A stretch of 64,000 nucleotides of DNA from Gremmenia infestans. Its lineage: Eukaryota; Ascomycota; Leotiomycetes; Helotiales; Hamatocanthoscyphaceae. Each line of letters starts with the position of its first letter. Positions within the stretch are counted from its first letter, which is position 1. Below are positions 47,186 through 60,799 of the stretch, in pieces. Position numbers and translations under genes: made by a program. The notes below the pieces were generated by a model, which was given only the letters and a program-made list of their open reading frames with translations, was not told where the DNA came from and did no database searches. The stretch is taken from the NCBI GenBank assembly GCA_032629725.1, contig JAFEVB010000021.1, positions 554,359 to 618,358 on the forward strand, in the 5' to 3' direction.

Positions 47186-49502
47186 TGAGGGATAACTTCG
47201 TTGGTTAAATGCAAGCATCCAAATCATTACTCCAATGTGGCACTATTTGATAAATTACCATGTACTTTTATACCACAATAGAAATCTATTTCGAGAGCAG
47301 AAGAGCTTTTTGTCTAAACTTGGAGAAGTCTTCCGATCATCCCGTCCAAGACACCTATCACTTCACTCCCTTTGAACTCGACATAGCTAAAGCAGAACCA
47401 GATAGACCCTAAATAGATTGCAAGTCTGATGTCCCGAACAGCTAGGAAAGTACTTTGGAGAGCTCATCTTACGAAACAAACATACCCAGGGAAATATATT
47501 CTTGGAGGGGTACTTATTTCAGACATAAAGCACAGCTTTCTATAATGACTCGTCGTGAATTTCGTGTGTTGGTGGTAATGCTTAAGGAAAGACAGCATGT
47601 CACGTTCAAGGAGAATAATAAAGCGTATGGAGCCTAAGTGTTGGCGCAGGGGTGAGACACTATAAAAAAGAAATAGGGGCTGATCGCTTAAGTTCCGCGA
47701 CTATCATCCCCTTGTTGTAAACCCCTTCGAATCTTTGCTAGTAGCCTACAAGGCCTAGTAAGCCGGCGAAGAAGATAATTCCACTAATGCATAGATAGTC
47801 TCGTGCCCCTTATTGTTTAAAGGGTACCTAGTAGCTTCATGCTGAGAGCCTGAATTAGCCATGGGATTGGAACATTGGCCACGTCAACTGTACAAAAGGG
47901 ATCAACTAAGCTAGATTTATGGATATGGTAAAGAACTATACGACGATGATATATAAGATAATCATCTTCGGAGTAGCAGTTTATAAGACGAGACTTACAA
48001 TACTTCCGTGTCAGTACCACAACGAAACCCCCTTTGATTAGCGAGTTCTGAAAGTTGTTATCGTTGCCCGTCCATAAAAAATCATATGTTACAGTATAAT
48101 GCCCACCTACTATTAGGACGTGACATTGAATTTGAAGGCTCCAGGCATTGAGTTTAAATGGTGCGCAGGCTTGTTTATCGTCGGCCTTTCCGAGTTCCGT
48201 CTTCGGTAAGTCATCCTTCGCACTCGCTTGCTAATATCCTATTCTTTATACCACCAGTACGGATCTATGTGCATAGTGGGTTCAAAACCTCAAAAGTCAT
48301 TAGGAACCAAAATGATTCCTTCGGATCTATAAAGAGCATCCAAGCTCGGCTGAATGCCATGCTAATCCCTCAATTCCTAAGTGCATTAACGTGAAACGTA
48401 ATCCATTTGACATAGCCTAGAGATTAGGAAAAGATAGGATAAATTCGCAGCAAACGGACATACCATATGCGTAAAAAGCTATCTAGGTGAACCTTTCTCA
48501 CCGCTACTCGTTGATAGTAGCAAAAAGTAATACGGAGCGGAGCAAGGCATTAACAACACGTGATGGTTGGCTGGATTTAATCGGAGCCGACACAGGCTAA
48601 ACTCCAGGATTGTTGTGAGGCTCCAATACATCAACGTATAAGCTAGCGCAACGTTAAAATCACCAGGAAGGTACCATGCCATGGAACCTACTGATAGATA
48701 ATGCGGTGGCTTAAGCTTTGTTACCCAAACCCAAAGATTCAGATGCAGGATATTACTCCGTAGAAGGTTTGCCAATCGTCAAAACAAGCTTCTGCTGCGC
48801 ACTTGCATAGATCTATTATATTAGACTTTGAAGTTTCACCTCCGTGACACTAGTACTATAGAAGGGAGCGAAGAAGGAAAATAGATTATTAGGTACCTCT
48901 TTTATCTTATACAAGACAAGTGCGAGAGAGGAATAGGTAGTATCACTCCGTGCCTACTAGGAGCATAAGACTCGATCTAGGCCATTATGACTTGCAGGAA
49001 GATCAGCACAGCCAATCCCAAGACTAGGTATCTATAGATACTTTGTATCCATTAGTACAGTACAGGACCAAGCACCTCGCGGGGTGCCGTTCTTCTTTCA
49101 ATAAGACTTCGGCGACTTCAAATTCCCGATAAGTTATTCGTCAGCTCGGGCAGGGCGGCCAGCTTTTGCCGATACGGAATACTCCGTGGAAGGGGCGAAC
49201 AACAAGCTTCCTTGTGTTGTACTTCGTACTATCAAGCCTTTTTTTAATCCCTGCATCTGTCTAGAAAGAAATGCACCAAAAACACACTACGAATCCACAT
49301 CCCACCACCAGCACCACGATGATTCTTTGGATTCCGACTGGCTGTTTGAGACGGAGACGGAGTTAAATAAAATAATAATGTCTTGTTTGGTCACTGCTAT
49401 ACCGCCCACCTCCTCTTTCTTCTTCTCCACCTCCTCCTCTCCCCCGCTTCCCACTTCTGGTCACCTCTATGGATCTTCATCTATTTGACCACAGAGACAA
49501 CC
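47186..49502. other. Intergenic region without a recognisable gene
   Basis: About 2.3 kb between the broken phosphatase and the ABC transporter. Frames are under 100 codons and lack motifs. One exact TACTCCGTA motif is at 48,754-48,762 and near-matches are at about 48,521 and 49,176. The right end is the transporter promoter and leader, with a CT-rich stretch at 49,410-49,450 before the start codon. Confidence 0.55.
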
Positions 49503-52500
49503 ATGGCAGATTCTGGTCATGAGAAGGAGTTAAGGCCTGCCGACCCTGCTGGAGCCGGCGAGACTACGAACCACGACGAGCCACTCGATGTCGACAACGA
49601 GGAGAAAGACTACGTAGAGGTAGCAACCTATCGAGAGCCCTCGAGCCATGACGAGAAAGAGCTTCAGCCTGGCATGGACCGGGCGAGGAGTTATGCTACT
49701 ACAGGGTCTGCAGTGATAAGAGCAGTCTCCCCTGTGGATATGCCACGCCAGAAGAAACCGTGGTACAAAAAGGTCAATCCCCTGAAATGGGGCGGGGTAC
49801 CACCAGTCCCAGAAACAAGGGGAGTCTCCCGAGAATACAACGCACCCTTTCTCAGTATGGTGTATTTCCAATGGGTGGCACCGATGATGAGCGTATGTCT
49901 ATCTCGCCCTAGGTACTTTACCATGTATACTAAATGTAAATAGGTTGGTTACAAACGACAACTCGAGCCAAACGATATCTGGACCGTCAACCCTAAACGA
50001 TCGGCCGAGGTCATGACGCTGAAACTACAGGCCTCGTTCAAGAAGAGAGTGGCAAGAGGCGACAAATACCCATTGTTGTTTGCGTTACACGAAACCTTCA
50101 AGACGGAATTCTGGATTGGTGGAACATGTCAATTTTTTGCCAACATCTTCCAGGTTGTTTCGCCCTACACGCTTCGATACCTCATCCAATTCGCCGATGA
50201 TGCCTATGTGGCTCAGAAGGAAGGAAAACCCGTTCCGCACATTGGAAATGGAATAGGTCTCGTAATTGGAATCACATTTATGCAAATGTGTCAATCTTTA
50301 GGCACGAACCATTTTATTTACCGCGGAATGATGGTAGGAGGACAGTCTCGAGCTGTGCTCATTTCTGTTATTTTTGAAAAGGCTATGAGCATCTCTGGGC
50401 GCGCCAAGGCTGGTGGTCGAGCAATTGAGGAAGGGAAAGAGACGAAAGTGGAGGAATCCGCGCTGGAAAAGGAAAAGGGCACCAAATGGTATCAATTTCG
50501 AAAGTCGGGCGCGAAAGTTTCAACAGCGGACTCTGGGCGTGGTGTCGCTGGTGATGGGACAGGATGGGCAAATGGAAGAGTAGTAAACCTGATGTCCGTT
50601 GATACGTATCGTGTGGATCAGGCATCCGGAATGTTTCATATGGTTTGGACCGCTCCTATTGCATGTATCATTACGTTGATACTTTTGCTTGTCAATTTGA
50701 CGTATAGCGCCCTTGCTGGTTTTGCATTGCTCATCATAGGCTTGCCAGTCTTGACCGAAGCTGTAAAGAGTCTCTTCAAAAGGCGCAAGAAGATCAACAA
50801 AGTGACCGATCAGAGAGTCAGTCTTACCCAGGAAATCTTACAGGCTGTCAGATTTGTCAAATTCTTTGGATGGGAAAGTGCATTTCTTCAGCGGCTTAGC
50901 GATATTCGAAATCGGGAAATCGCAGCCATTCAAGTTCTCCTCGCCATCAGGAACGCCATCAACGCTGTATCGATGTCCTTGCCCATCTTTGCATCTATGC
51001 TAGCATTCATCACCTACTCGCTTACCAGCCACAGCCTCAACCCAGCCCATGTCTTCTCCTCGCTTGCGTTATTCAACTCGCTTCGCATGCCGCTGAATCT
51101 CTTACCTTTGGTCATTGGACAAGTTACCGATGCTTGGTCGTCGATTTACCGAATCCAAGAGTATTTAATGAGCGAAGATCAAGATGATGAGGCAAAGGTT
51201 GACGAAGAGGCTAAAAATGCTCTAGAGATAGACAAAGCCGACTTTACCTGGGAGCGAACCGCAACGCAGGACCCGGATGCCATACGGATGACAGGAAAGA
51301 AGCAAACCAAAGACGAGCTGAAATTTGAGAGGGCGGCCAAGAAACAGGCAATCAAAGATGAGAAACTTGCTGCGAAGAGAAAATCCACAGAGCCTGTTCC
51401 ATCTGGCGAAATGACACCCGATGACGTGAGCACTCTTATTGGGGACAAGGAACCCTTCAAGTTACAAAACATAGACTTCTCGATTGGCCGTAATGAGCTA
51501 GTAGCTGTTATTGGTGGTGTTGGAAGTGGGAAATCTTCCTTACTTGCTGCACTTGCAGGAGATATGCGCAGAACGAAAGGTCGGGTGACAATGGGTGCAA
51601 GTAGAGCATTTTGTCCACAATACGCCTGGATCCAGAATGCGACTGTGAGAGAAAATATCCTTTTTGGCAAGCAAATGGACAAAGAGTGGTAGGTTTCCTT
51701 TTTATCTTCCATTATGCTCGGGTTTGGGGTATTTGCTGATATCGCTACAGGTACAAACAAGTGGTCGATGCCTGTGCCTTGCAACCCGATCTGGAAATGC
51801 TTCCACAAGGCGACGACACCGAGATCGGCGAGCGTGGAATTACAGTGTCAGGAGGTCAAAAACAACGACTCAATATCGCCAGAGCAATCTATTTTGATTC
51901 CGACTTGATTCTCATGGACGACCCTCTATCGGCTGTAGATGCACATGTTGGCCGACACATTTTTGATAATGCCATCATGGGCCTCATGAAAAACAAGTCT
52001 CGAATTCTAGCGACTCATCAACTGTGGGTTCTCAACCGCTGCGATCGCATCATTTGGATGGAGGAAGGCCGGATTCAAGCAATAAACACCTTCGATAACC
52101 TTATGAAAGATCACTCGGGCTTCCGACTCTTAATGGAGACTACCGCCGTTGAAGAAAAGCATGAGAAGGAGGATCATGTGAACGATGATGAGGTCGAGGG
52201 GGAGAAAAAGGATGTGAAGAAGAAACGCAAAGGTGCAACTTTAATGCAAGCCGAAGAAAGGGCTGTCAAGAGCGTTCCGTGGTCTGTATATATTGACTAC
52301 ATAAGGGCTTCGGGCAGTCTTCTAAATGCGCCCATCGTCCTCATTTTCCTCCTTATGTCCCAGAGCGCCAACATCGCAACCAGTCTCTGGCTGTCCTGGT
52401 GGACAAGTGATAGTAGGGCTTCATCCTTAGACTTCTATAATATTGGCTAATGGTGAATAGAATTTGGATATTCGAAAGGAGTCTATATTGGAGTCTACGC

Positions 52501-54088
52501 GGCTCTAGGTGCATCTCAAGCCCTGCTTCTTTTCTTCTTCGCTCTGTCCCTTACAATGATGGGAACTATTGCTAGTAAAAGGATGTTGAACCGGGCCATC
52601 ACTCGAGCACTCCGAGCACCAATGTCTTTCTTCGACACCACGCCATTGGGACGAATCACCAACCGCTTTTCTCGAGACGTCGACGTCATGGACAACAACT
52701 TGACAGATGCGATGAGAATGTATTTTCTGACTCTCGCCATGATTCTCTCCGTCTTTGGCTTGATCATCGCATATTTCCATTATTTTGCCATCGCTCTTGG
52801 ACCTCTCTTCATATTATTCGTCTTTTCCGCCGGGTATTATCGAGCGTCCGCTCGCGAGATGAAACGATACGAGTCTGTCCTTCGCTCCCACGTTTTCGCT
52901 AAATTCAGTGAAGGCTTATCGGGAACTGCCTGCATCCGTGCTTATGGACTGAAAGATCAATTTATTGTCAATCTTCGAAATTCAATTGATGATATGAATA
53001 GCGCATACTTCCTTACATTCGCCAATCAACGTTGGCTATCAACGAGGCTGGATTTTATTGGCAACTTACTCGTCTTTGTAACCGGTATATTGGTTGTTAC
53101 TTCACGGTTCAACGTGTCACCATCCACTGCCGGCCTAGTGCTAAGTTATATTCTTTCCATCGTTCAGATGATTCAGTTCACAGTCAGACAACTTGCCGAA
53201 GTTGAGAACGGGATGAATGCCACTGAGCGTGTCCATTACTATGGCACTCAGCTGGAGGAAGAGGCGCCGCTACACACCATTGACGTAAGAAAATCGTGGC
53301 CCGAATCTGGAGAAATCATCTTCGAAAACGTACAAATGCGATACCGAGAAAATCTCCCACTTGTACTATCAGGCCTTACAATGCATGTAAAGGGGGGCGA
53401 GAGAATTGGAGTCGTAGGCCGAACAGGAGCAGGCAAGTCTAGCATTATGTCCACACTCTTCCGTCTCGTCGAACTCTCCGGCGGATCGATTACTATCGAC
53501 GGCATGGACATCAGCAAAATCGGTCTCCAGGACCTCCGTTCTGGTCTTGCAATCATCCCGCAAGACCCAACCCTCTTCAAAGGCACCATCCGTAGCAACC
53601 TAGACCCTTTCAACGAACATACTGACCTCGCACTATGGTCCGCACTTCGCCAATCCGATCTCATCTCGGAAGACGCGTCCCTAGATGACAAATCACCCGG
53701 CCGCATCCACCTCGACGGCATTGTTGAAGACGAGGGCCTGAACTTCTCCCTGGGTCAAAGACAGCTGATGGCTCTTGCCCGCGCTCTTGTACGCGGGTCC
53801 CAAATCATCGTCTGTGATGAGGCAACCTCAAGTGTAGATATGGAGACAGATGAGAAGATCCAACGTACGATTGCAACAGGGTTCAAGGGCAAGACGCTGC
53901 TATGTATTGCCCATCGTCTTAAGACCATTATTAATTACGATCGCATTTGTGTCATGGATCAAGGACGCATTGTGGAGCTAGATGCACCGTCCGAGCTCTA
54001 TCGGAAAGGCGGCATTTTCAGAAGCATGTGTGATAAAGGAGGCATTAGAAAAGAAGATTTTGTCGCATTTGAGAAAAGTAGTCTTTAA
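49503..54088 (+). CDS. YOR1: ABC transporter, ABCC/MRP subfamily, Yor1-like
   Basis: A plasma-membrane ATP-driven exporter; Yor1 relatives export organic anions and drugs. Exons 49503-49892, 49944-51688, 51751-52412 and 52461-54088 give 1,474 residues, close to yeast Yor1 (1,477). Introns keep frame; the last removes stop-containing sequence and joins WWTSD to KFGYSKG. Order is TMD1-NBD1-TMD2-NBD2 with no N-terminal TMD0. NBD1 has Walker A GGVGSGKSS, signature VSGGQKQR and Walker B LILMDD, with Asp where the catalytic Glu would be. NBD2 has Walker A GRTGAGKSS, signature FSLGQRQL and IIVCDEATSSVD, with Glu. This asymmetry is normal for ABCC. The ATG in ACAACCATGGCA is chosen over an in-frame hydrophobic extension upstream. 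The AT-rich block begins within a few bases of the stop codon. Confidence 0.95.
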
Positions 54089-54831
54089 TCTATATTATAT
54101 ATATATATATATAATTATATTGTTTTTAAAAAGCATATTAAAGTTTTAAATAAATTATTCTTAGTATTTCTCTAGTTAGTAATATTCTTAATAGTATCTA
54201 TTAATTAAATTTAATATAAGCTATTTATATAAGTATTTATATATAATTACTATTAAAATATTAACTAGTTATATATATTATATAAAAATCCATAGCTCTT
54301 TAGCTATTAGCTTCTTTTTATAGAAAACTAAGATAGTATATATATATATATATATAGTTTATATCTATAATATAATTAAATAATATAATTTTATTATTCT
54401 AATAGATTATAAGCTTTTTTATAAAAACATTTAGCTAATTATCTCTACTTATAATAGAATCTATTCTAATTATATCTAGTAAACTTAATATATATACTCT
54501 TATATAAATTAATATAAAAATAATTATAAATATATTTATAACTTATTTAAATAAATTATCTAATTATAAGTATATTAATTACTTTAATCTTAGCTTTTAT
54601 CTAATTCTATTATTATAGTAATTAGATAAAAAATAAATAAAAGTAGTATATTTAAAAAGTTTTTAACTTTATTAGCTATTTAACTATTTTTTATACTATT
54701 ACTACTTTTATAATATATTAGTTTATAAAAATAGAAAATAATAATATAATAATAAATACTAGCAATTATATTTCTTTTAGTACTAATAAGCTAAAAGTGT
54801 TTATAGAATAAAATAGAGTTTAGCTAAAAGC

Positions 54832-55166
54832 TATATTTATATTTATATTTATATTTATATTTATATTTATATTTATATTTATATTTATATTTATATTTAT
54901 ATTTATATTTATATTTATATTTATATTTATATTTATATTTATATTTATATTTATATTTATATTTATATTTATATTTATATTTATATTTATATTTATATTT
55001 ATATTTATATTTATATTTATATTTATATTTATATTTATATTTATATTTATATTTATATTTATATTTATATTTATATTTATATTTATATTTATATTTATAT
55101 TTATATTTATATTTATATTTATATTTATATTTATATTTATATTTATATTTATATTTATATTTATAT
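54832..55166. repeat. Perfect hexanucleotide array (TTTATA)n
   Basis: About 335 bases of uninterrupted TTTATA/TATAAA hexamers, roughly 56 copies, without a visible substitution. It sits about 750 bases past the transporter stop. Confidence 0.97.
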
Positions 55167-58100
55167 AATAGAGTTATATAATAAAGTTATATACTATTAG
55201 CTTTAGCTGCTTTTAAAATATTTAATTTAGCTTATTTATTTTAAATATAAAATAAAAACTAGTTATATATAAGAATTTTAATAATAGAGAATTATAATTT
55301 AGAAAATAGAAAAGTAAATAGTATTTATAAGCTAATTTTTAAAGATCTAAGAAGTCTAGAAGTAAAAACCTTTAAATATATAAGATCTATATTAGTAAAA
55401 AATTTTTCTATCGCAAAATAGATAAATAATTTTCTTTATTAAAAATGCTAATAGCTTATCTTTTGCTCTAGCTTAGCGCTAGCCTAGCTCTAATACGTCC
55501 TCTTTTATAACTTAAGTAACTATAGTTTTAAGCTAGTATTAATATAGCACTATTCTAGTAACTATAGCTTCTATTTCTTATTAAAAATTAGAAAAAGCTT
55601 TATTAAATTTTTATTATAAGTAAAAAGTTTTTTATAATTAGAGAAAGTTTCTATTTATATTTATTAGTACTATAGATTTAGATTATTCTAATAAGAAGGT
55701 TATAGAAAAGCTAGTTAATTATAGTATTATAGTATTCTTATAGAGTATAAAAAGAATCTCTCTCTCCTTTCTAATTTTAATAGCTAAATAGTTTAATTTA
55801 TACTTTATTATATAGATCTTTTATTATAAAGGTAGAGGTAGTAGATAGAGGCAGGTAGTTAATATTTAGATTATTTTAATATAGAGGTTATAGAAAAGCT
55901 TAATAATTATAGTATTACGGTATTATTTTCACTTATAGATCTATATTACTATTAGGCTTTTATCTGCTATTATCTTTATATTTATATTTATTTAATCGAT
56001 TATATAGTAGATTTTAAGAGTTATTATTACTATAGTTTTATAGTAAAATTATTCTCTTATTATTATAAATCTATAGTATCTTTAGTATCTTTTTTACTTA
56101 GATATTATTATCTATTTATACCTTTTATTCTTCTACTAAGCTATACTTTTAAAGTATTTATAAAATATATTAAAAGAAGGCATCTAGAGGATATTTATAT
56201 CTCTCTTAATACTCTTCTCTTAACTACTCTCTACCTTTTTTAGTATTAGAGTATTTAATTATTTTACCGATTTAATATATAGAATCTTAAGTAACTTAAA
56301 AATCTACTATAGAAAGTATAGGTATATATAGTAAAGAAAGGATTAGAAATTCGAAATTGCTATAAAGCTTTTATACTCTCTATAGAAGTAGTATATAGTA
56401 CTATAGAAAAACTACTAGAGCGTTCTAAAATAGATAGGATTATAGAATACTTCTAACTATCTATTTATTCTAATAATTTCCTAGTATTTTACTTTTATAT
56501 AAAATAAATAAATATTAAAATTAGAATATCTACTATTAATTATATATTACTATTAACTATAGTAATATGTTTATTCTCTTATACTATAAATAGAAATAAG
56601 TAGTTAATTAAGAGAGGTACTATATATAACCTAGTATATATTTTCTGCTTAGAAATATATAGTATTTAAAAGTAAATAAGTTAGCTATCTAAAATAGATA
56701 GGCGCCTATATTCTTCTACTTCTATAAAGTTCTTAAAGAGCTATAGTAAACTTCTCTTTCTATTTCTATAGGCATATATATATATATAGAGCTTTATAAA
56801 TATTATACCTAGTAACTCTATTTATTATATAGTTCGCTTAATTATTAAAGTCGAGGTATTTATATCTCTATATAGTTAAATCTACGTATCCTTTATAATT
56901 ATATAGAAACTATAGTTATAATATCCCTTTTATTATTATTATCTGCTTAAACCTTTTATAGTAGAGTATTTAATTAGGTCTTAGGCTCTTAGACTCTTTA
57001 ATATAGAGTATTAATAGGGTTTTCTATTCCTTTTTATAATCCTTTCCTAGAGAAGGCTTCTAGAGTATTTACGCTTTTGCTTTATTCGACTATACTATTT
57101 TATTAGTATTTTAGATAAGGTTATATCTAACTTCTTAAGAGTTAAAGTTGCCTAGATCCTAATAGCTTTAGCGATATAGTATTGCTCTTATTATTACTTT
57201 ATAGCATCTTTATATATATATAGTATAGCTATATAAGCATACTAATTATTCTATATAATAGATATAATAATAGGACGTCTATATATGCCCGAGGTCTTAG
57301 ATAGGATTTCGAGATATCTATTAACTATAGGACCTCTATATATGCCTAGTAAGTTATTTAGACCTTATTATTACTATCCTCTAGTATAGAAAGACTAACT
57401 ATAGAACCTCTATATATATCTAACTATTTTCCTCTCTATCTTTTCTACTTAATACCTAGCTGCTTTATAGCTACCTTCTATAAGATTAACCACCTCTTAG
57501 TATTAGTATTACTAGTTAATATCTGTAATTACTTCTATACTATATAGAAGATATAATACTAGTTAATATTACTTATTATTTATAGTAGTATTAACTAGTA
57601 AAAAGGGTACGCCTCTTTACTAACTAAGCTATATAAGATTATATAATAATAATCCGTTCTACTATCCATTCTACCATCCGTTCTACTATCTGCTATCCCT
57701 TATAATCCGCCCTTGTCTTAGGTATCTTAACTAGCCTTAATATCTGATTTTTAGAGCTAATATAATCTAACTATACTTCTTATATAGTTAGTTGATTGCA
57801 TTCTTAATTATAACTATAGAATATTATTTCTATACTAAGAAGAACTAATTCTATTACTAATTAGCAAATATATTATTTAAGAAAAGAAATATCTAGTACT
57901 ATAACTCTAGGCTCGAGTTATAGAAGTTTTACTAATTAGAGAAGTTATACCTTTACTTTTTAAGACTAGTCTTTATCTATATATACTTCTTCTCTATTTA
58001 TAAATATTTACCTTATACTAATGCCTTTAAGTCTAAGAATCTATACTTTTTGCCTTACTCTATAGTTTAAGAGGAAAACGATTTATAAGCTACTTATAAT

Positions 58101-58464
58101 CTTTAACTCCGGTTTTAATAATATAGCTCTTTTTTAAATTAGTATTATATTCTTAATTTACTTATAACTTAGACGCTACAGCGCGCCTAATTATAGTAGA
58201 TAGGCCTTAGCCTTAACTTTTAATTTATTAAGATTAGTAAAGCGTCTGCTATATTATATTATAGCGCTCTAAGACGGATCTCTTAGTTATAAGCAAGTTG
58301 CTTAATCTAAGCTAGGATAGATTTAGCACTCTAGCCTAATTACTTATAGTTTCTAGCCTATTAAGCTATAGAGAATAAAGTTAGTAAAAGCATATAACTA
58401 TTAGAATAATAATATACCCTTTTCTAGATTAAGCTGCATCGCTTATTATTAAGCTTATTAATAT

Positions 58465-59246
58465 TTAACTTAATAGCTTAAAACATATACTATTTTAGAA
58501 ATAGGCTCTTTATAGTCGGCAACTTGTTAGTTATTATAGTACTTAGCAACTTATTAGTTATTATAGTACTTAAGTAGATAGGAGATACTATTCTAGAAAT
58601 AGGCTCTTTATAGTTAGTAACTTATTAGTTATTATAATACTTAGTAACTTATTAGTTATTATAGTACTCGAGTAGATAGGAGGTACTATTCTAGGAATAG
58701 GCTCTTTATAGTCGGCAACTTATTAGTTATTATAGTGCTTAAGTAGATAGGAGGTACTATTCTAGGAATAGGCTCTTTATAGTCAGCAACTTATTAGTTA
58801 TTATAGTGCTTAAGTAGATAGAAGGTACTATTCTAGGAATAGGCTCTTTATAGTTAGCAACTTATTAGCTATTATAGTGCTTAAGTAGATAGAGGTTCTA
58901 TCTATTAGCATTTAACTTAATAGCTTAAAATATATACTATTCTAGGAATAGGCTCTTTATAGTTAGCAACTTATTAGCTATTATAGTACTTAAGTAGATA
59001 GAAGGTTCTATTTATTATTATTTAACTTAATAGCTTAAAATATATACTATTCTAGGAATAGGCTTTTTATAGTCGGCAACTTATTAGCTATTATAGTGCT
59101 TAAGTAGATAGGAGGTTCTATTTATTATTATTTAACTTAATAGCTTAAAATATATACTATTCTAGGAATAGGCTCTTTATAGTCGGCGACTTATTAGCTA
59201 TTATAGTGCTTAAGTAGATAGAAGGTTCTATTTATTATTATTTAAT
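58465..59246. repeat. Minisatellite with 71- and 110-base units
   Basis: Degenerate tandem copies share the core CTAGGAATAGGCTCTTTATAG followed by a GGCAACTTATTAG-like stretch and AAGTAGATAG. Spacing between cores is 71 bases in the middle copies and 110 bases in the later ones, where an extra piece with TTAACTTAATAGCTTAAAA is included. This looks like a higher-order change within the array. Confidence 0.88.
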
Positions 59247-59705
59247 ACTCTATCTATCTTAAGATATCTCCTTAGAATATACTATACTTACTATTTAATA
59301 GTAGAAGCAGATAGAGTAGTATTATAATACTATTATAGATATTAGAAGATAATTAGGAGAAATAAGAGATCCCTCTCTATTCTAGCATATTATGCAAGTC
59401 CTATAAGCTAGTTATAGGGCAAGTTTCTTGCTAGGACGTCTAACTTCTAACTTCTACTAGTAATACTAAGCTTTTATAAATCAGTTAAAATTTTACTAAA
59501 AGCGGGATTATTAGCTTTATAATAGATACTATTTCCTTCGCCTACCCTTTTAATTTCTCCGGCTTTAGAATCCTATACTATAAAGTTAATAATAGCTAGA
59601 TTAGAGAGCAGTTAAATCTAAATCTCTCTACTTAACCTAGAACTAGTAACTGCTATATCTTTATATATAGCTGCTATACTAATATCTGCCGCTGTTTTAT
59701 TAAGT

Positions 59706-59876
59706 TAGCTTAATATCTAAGATAGTGTATTATTTAGAGGTCTTAATATATCTTAATAGACCTAAGATCTTATTAAACTATAAGTTCTATATTAGCTTAA
59801 TATCTAAGGTAGCGTATTATTTAGAGGTCTTAATATATCTTAATAGGCCTAAGGTCTTATTAAACTATAAGTTCTA
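59706..59876. repeat. Tandem duplication, 87-base unit
   Basis: Two adjacent copies begin TAGCTTAATATCTAAG and end AAACTATAAGTTCTA. They differ at a handful of positions, nearly all A/G transitions, as expected from RIP-like mutation after duplication. Confidence 0.9.
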
Positions 59877-60799
59877 GTCTATACTAATAGTATAAATATA
59901 TAGAAAAGCGGCAGGGGAGAAGCAAAGATAGCACTTTAAAGTTATAAAGGATAAAATATAATCCTCTCTTATTCTAATAGTTAAGATCTAAGAAAACAGA
60001 TAATAGGTAATTAATAAGACTATCTAAATACTCTTTAGCAAGTAATATAATAGACCTGATTTTAATACTATCTAAGAATAAACATTCTTAAGATATAGAG
60101 GTTAACTATAGAATTAGTACTTATAATCTTAAATATGTTTATTAACTAGAGATATACTTAATAATATAATTATATATTAATCGACTATAAATACTCTTAA
60201 TAATATAACTAGTATTTAAGACAGCTAGATCTATAATAGCAGATGGCGGGCTATTATCTTTATCTTACCGATCTATCCTATTCTATTTAATAATATAATA
60301 GCGGTTTAATCTCTCTTAGCTATATTTATATAGTATACTTTATATCTCTAATCCTTTCTCTAACTTTCCTATACTTAAATTAATAATATATCTTAGTATT
60401 CCGCAGTTATTATAGTCTTTAAAGATATAGCAGACCTCTTAATTATTCTAAAAACACCTGTAACCTTACTTTCTTAATTCTAATAATTAAAAAATATGCT
60501 TTTAAATCCTAATATAATACTAGTTCTTATAACTATATTCCAGATCCCTTTATAGAAGTCGGTTTCCCTAATAGGATTCTTATTACTACCTCTATAGGGA
60601 GTATAGTATAGTAATAGCCTACTATTTAATATAACGTATTATAAGAAAGTTCTTACTAAATATATTATATATATCTGCGACTAGTTATATAAAAGTGTAT
60701 ATAGAACTATAATTATAATACTAAAGTATAAGTTATACTCTTTCTAAACTCTAGCTTGCTTAATAGCAACTATAAATAAGCTACTTCTCTTACTTCTTA

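Noticed and set aside
49383..49502. N-terminal extension of the ABC transporter with a hydrophobic stretch
   Set aside because: The ATG at 49503 has a better context and gives the length usual for Yor1; the upstream part is CT-rich leader.
52413..52460. Apparent stop inside the ABC transporter (frame break near 52,440)
   Set aside because: A 48-base intron (GTAGGG...GAATAG) removes it and restores the family sequence.
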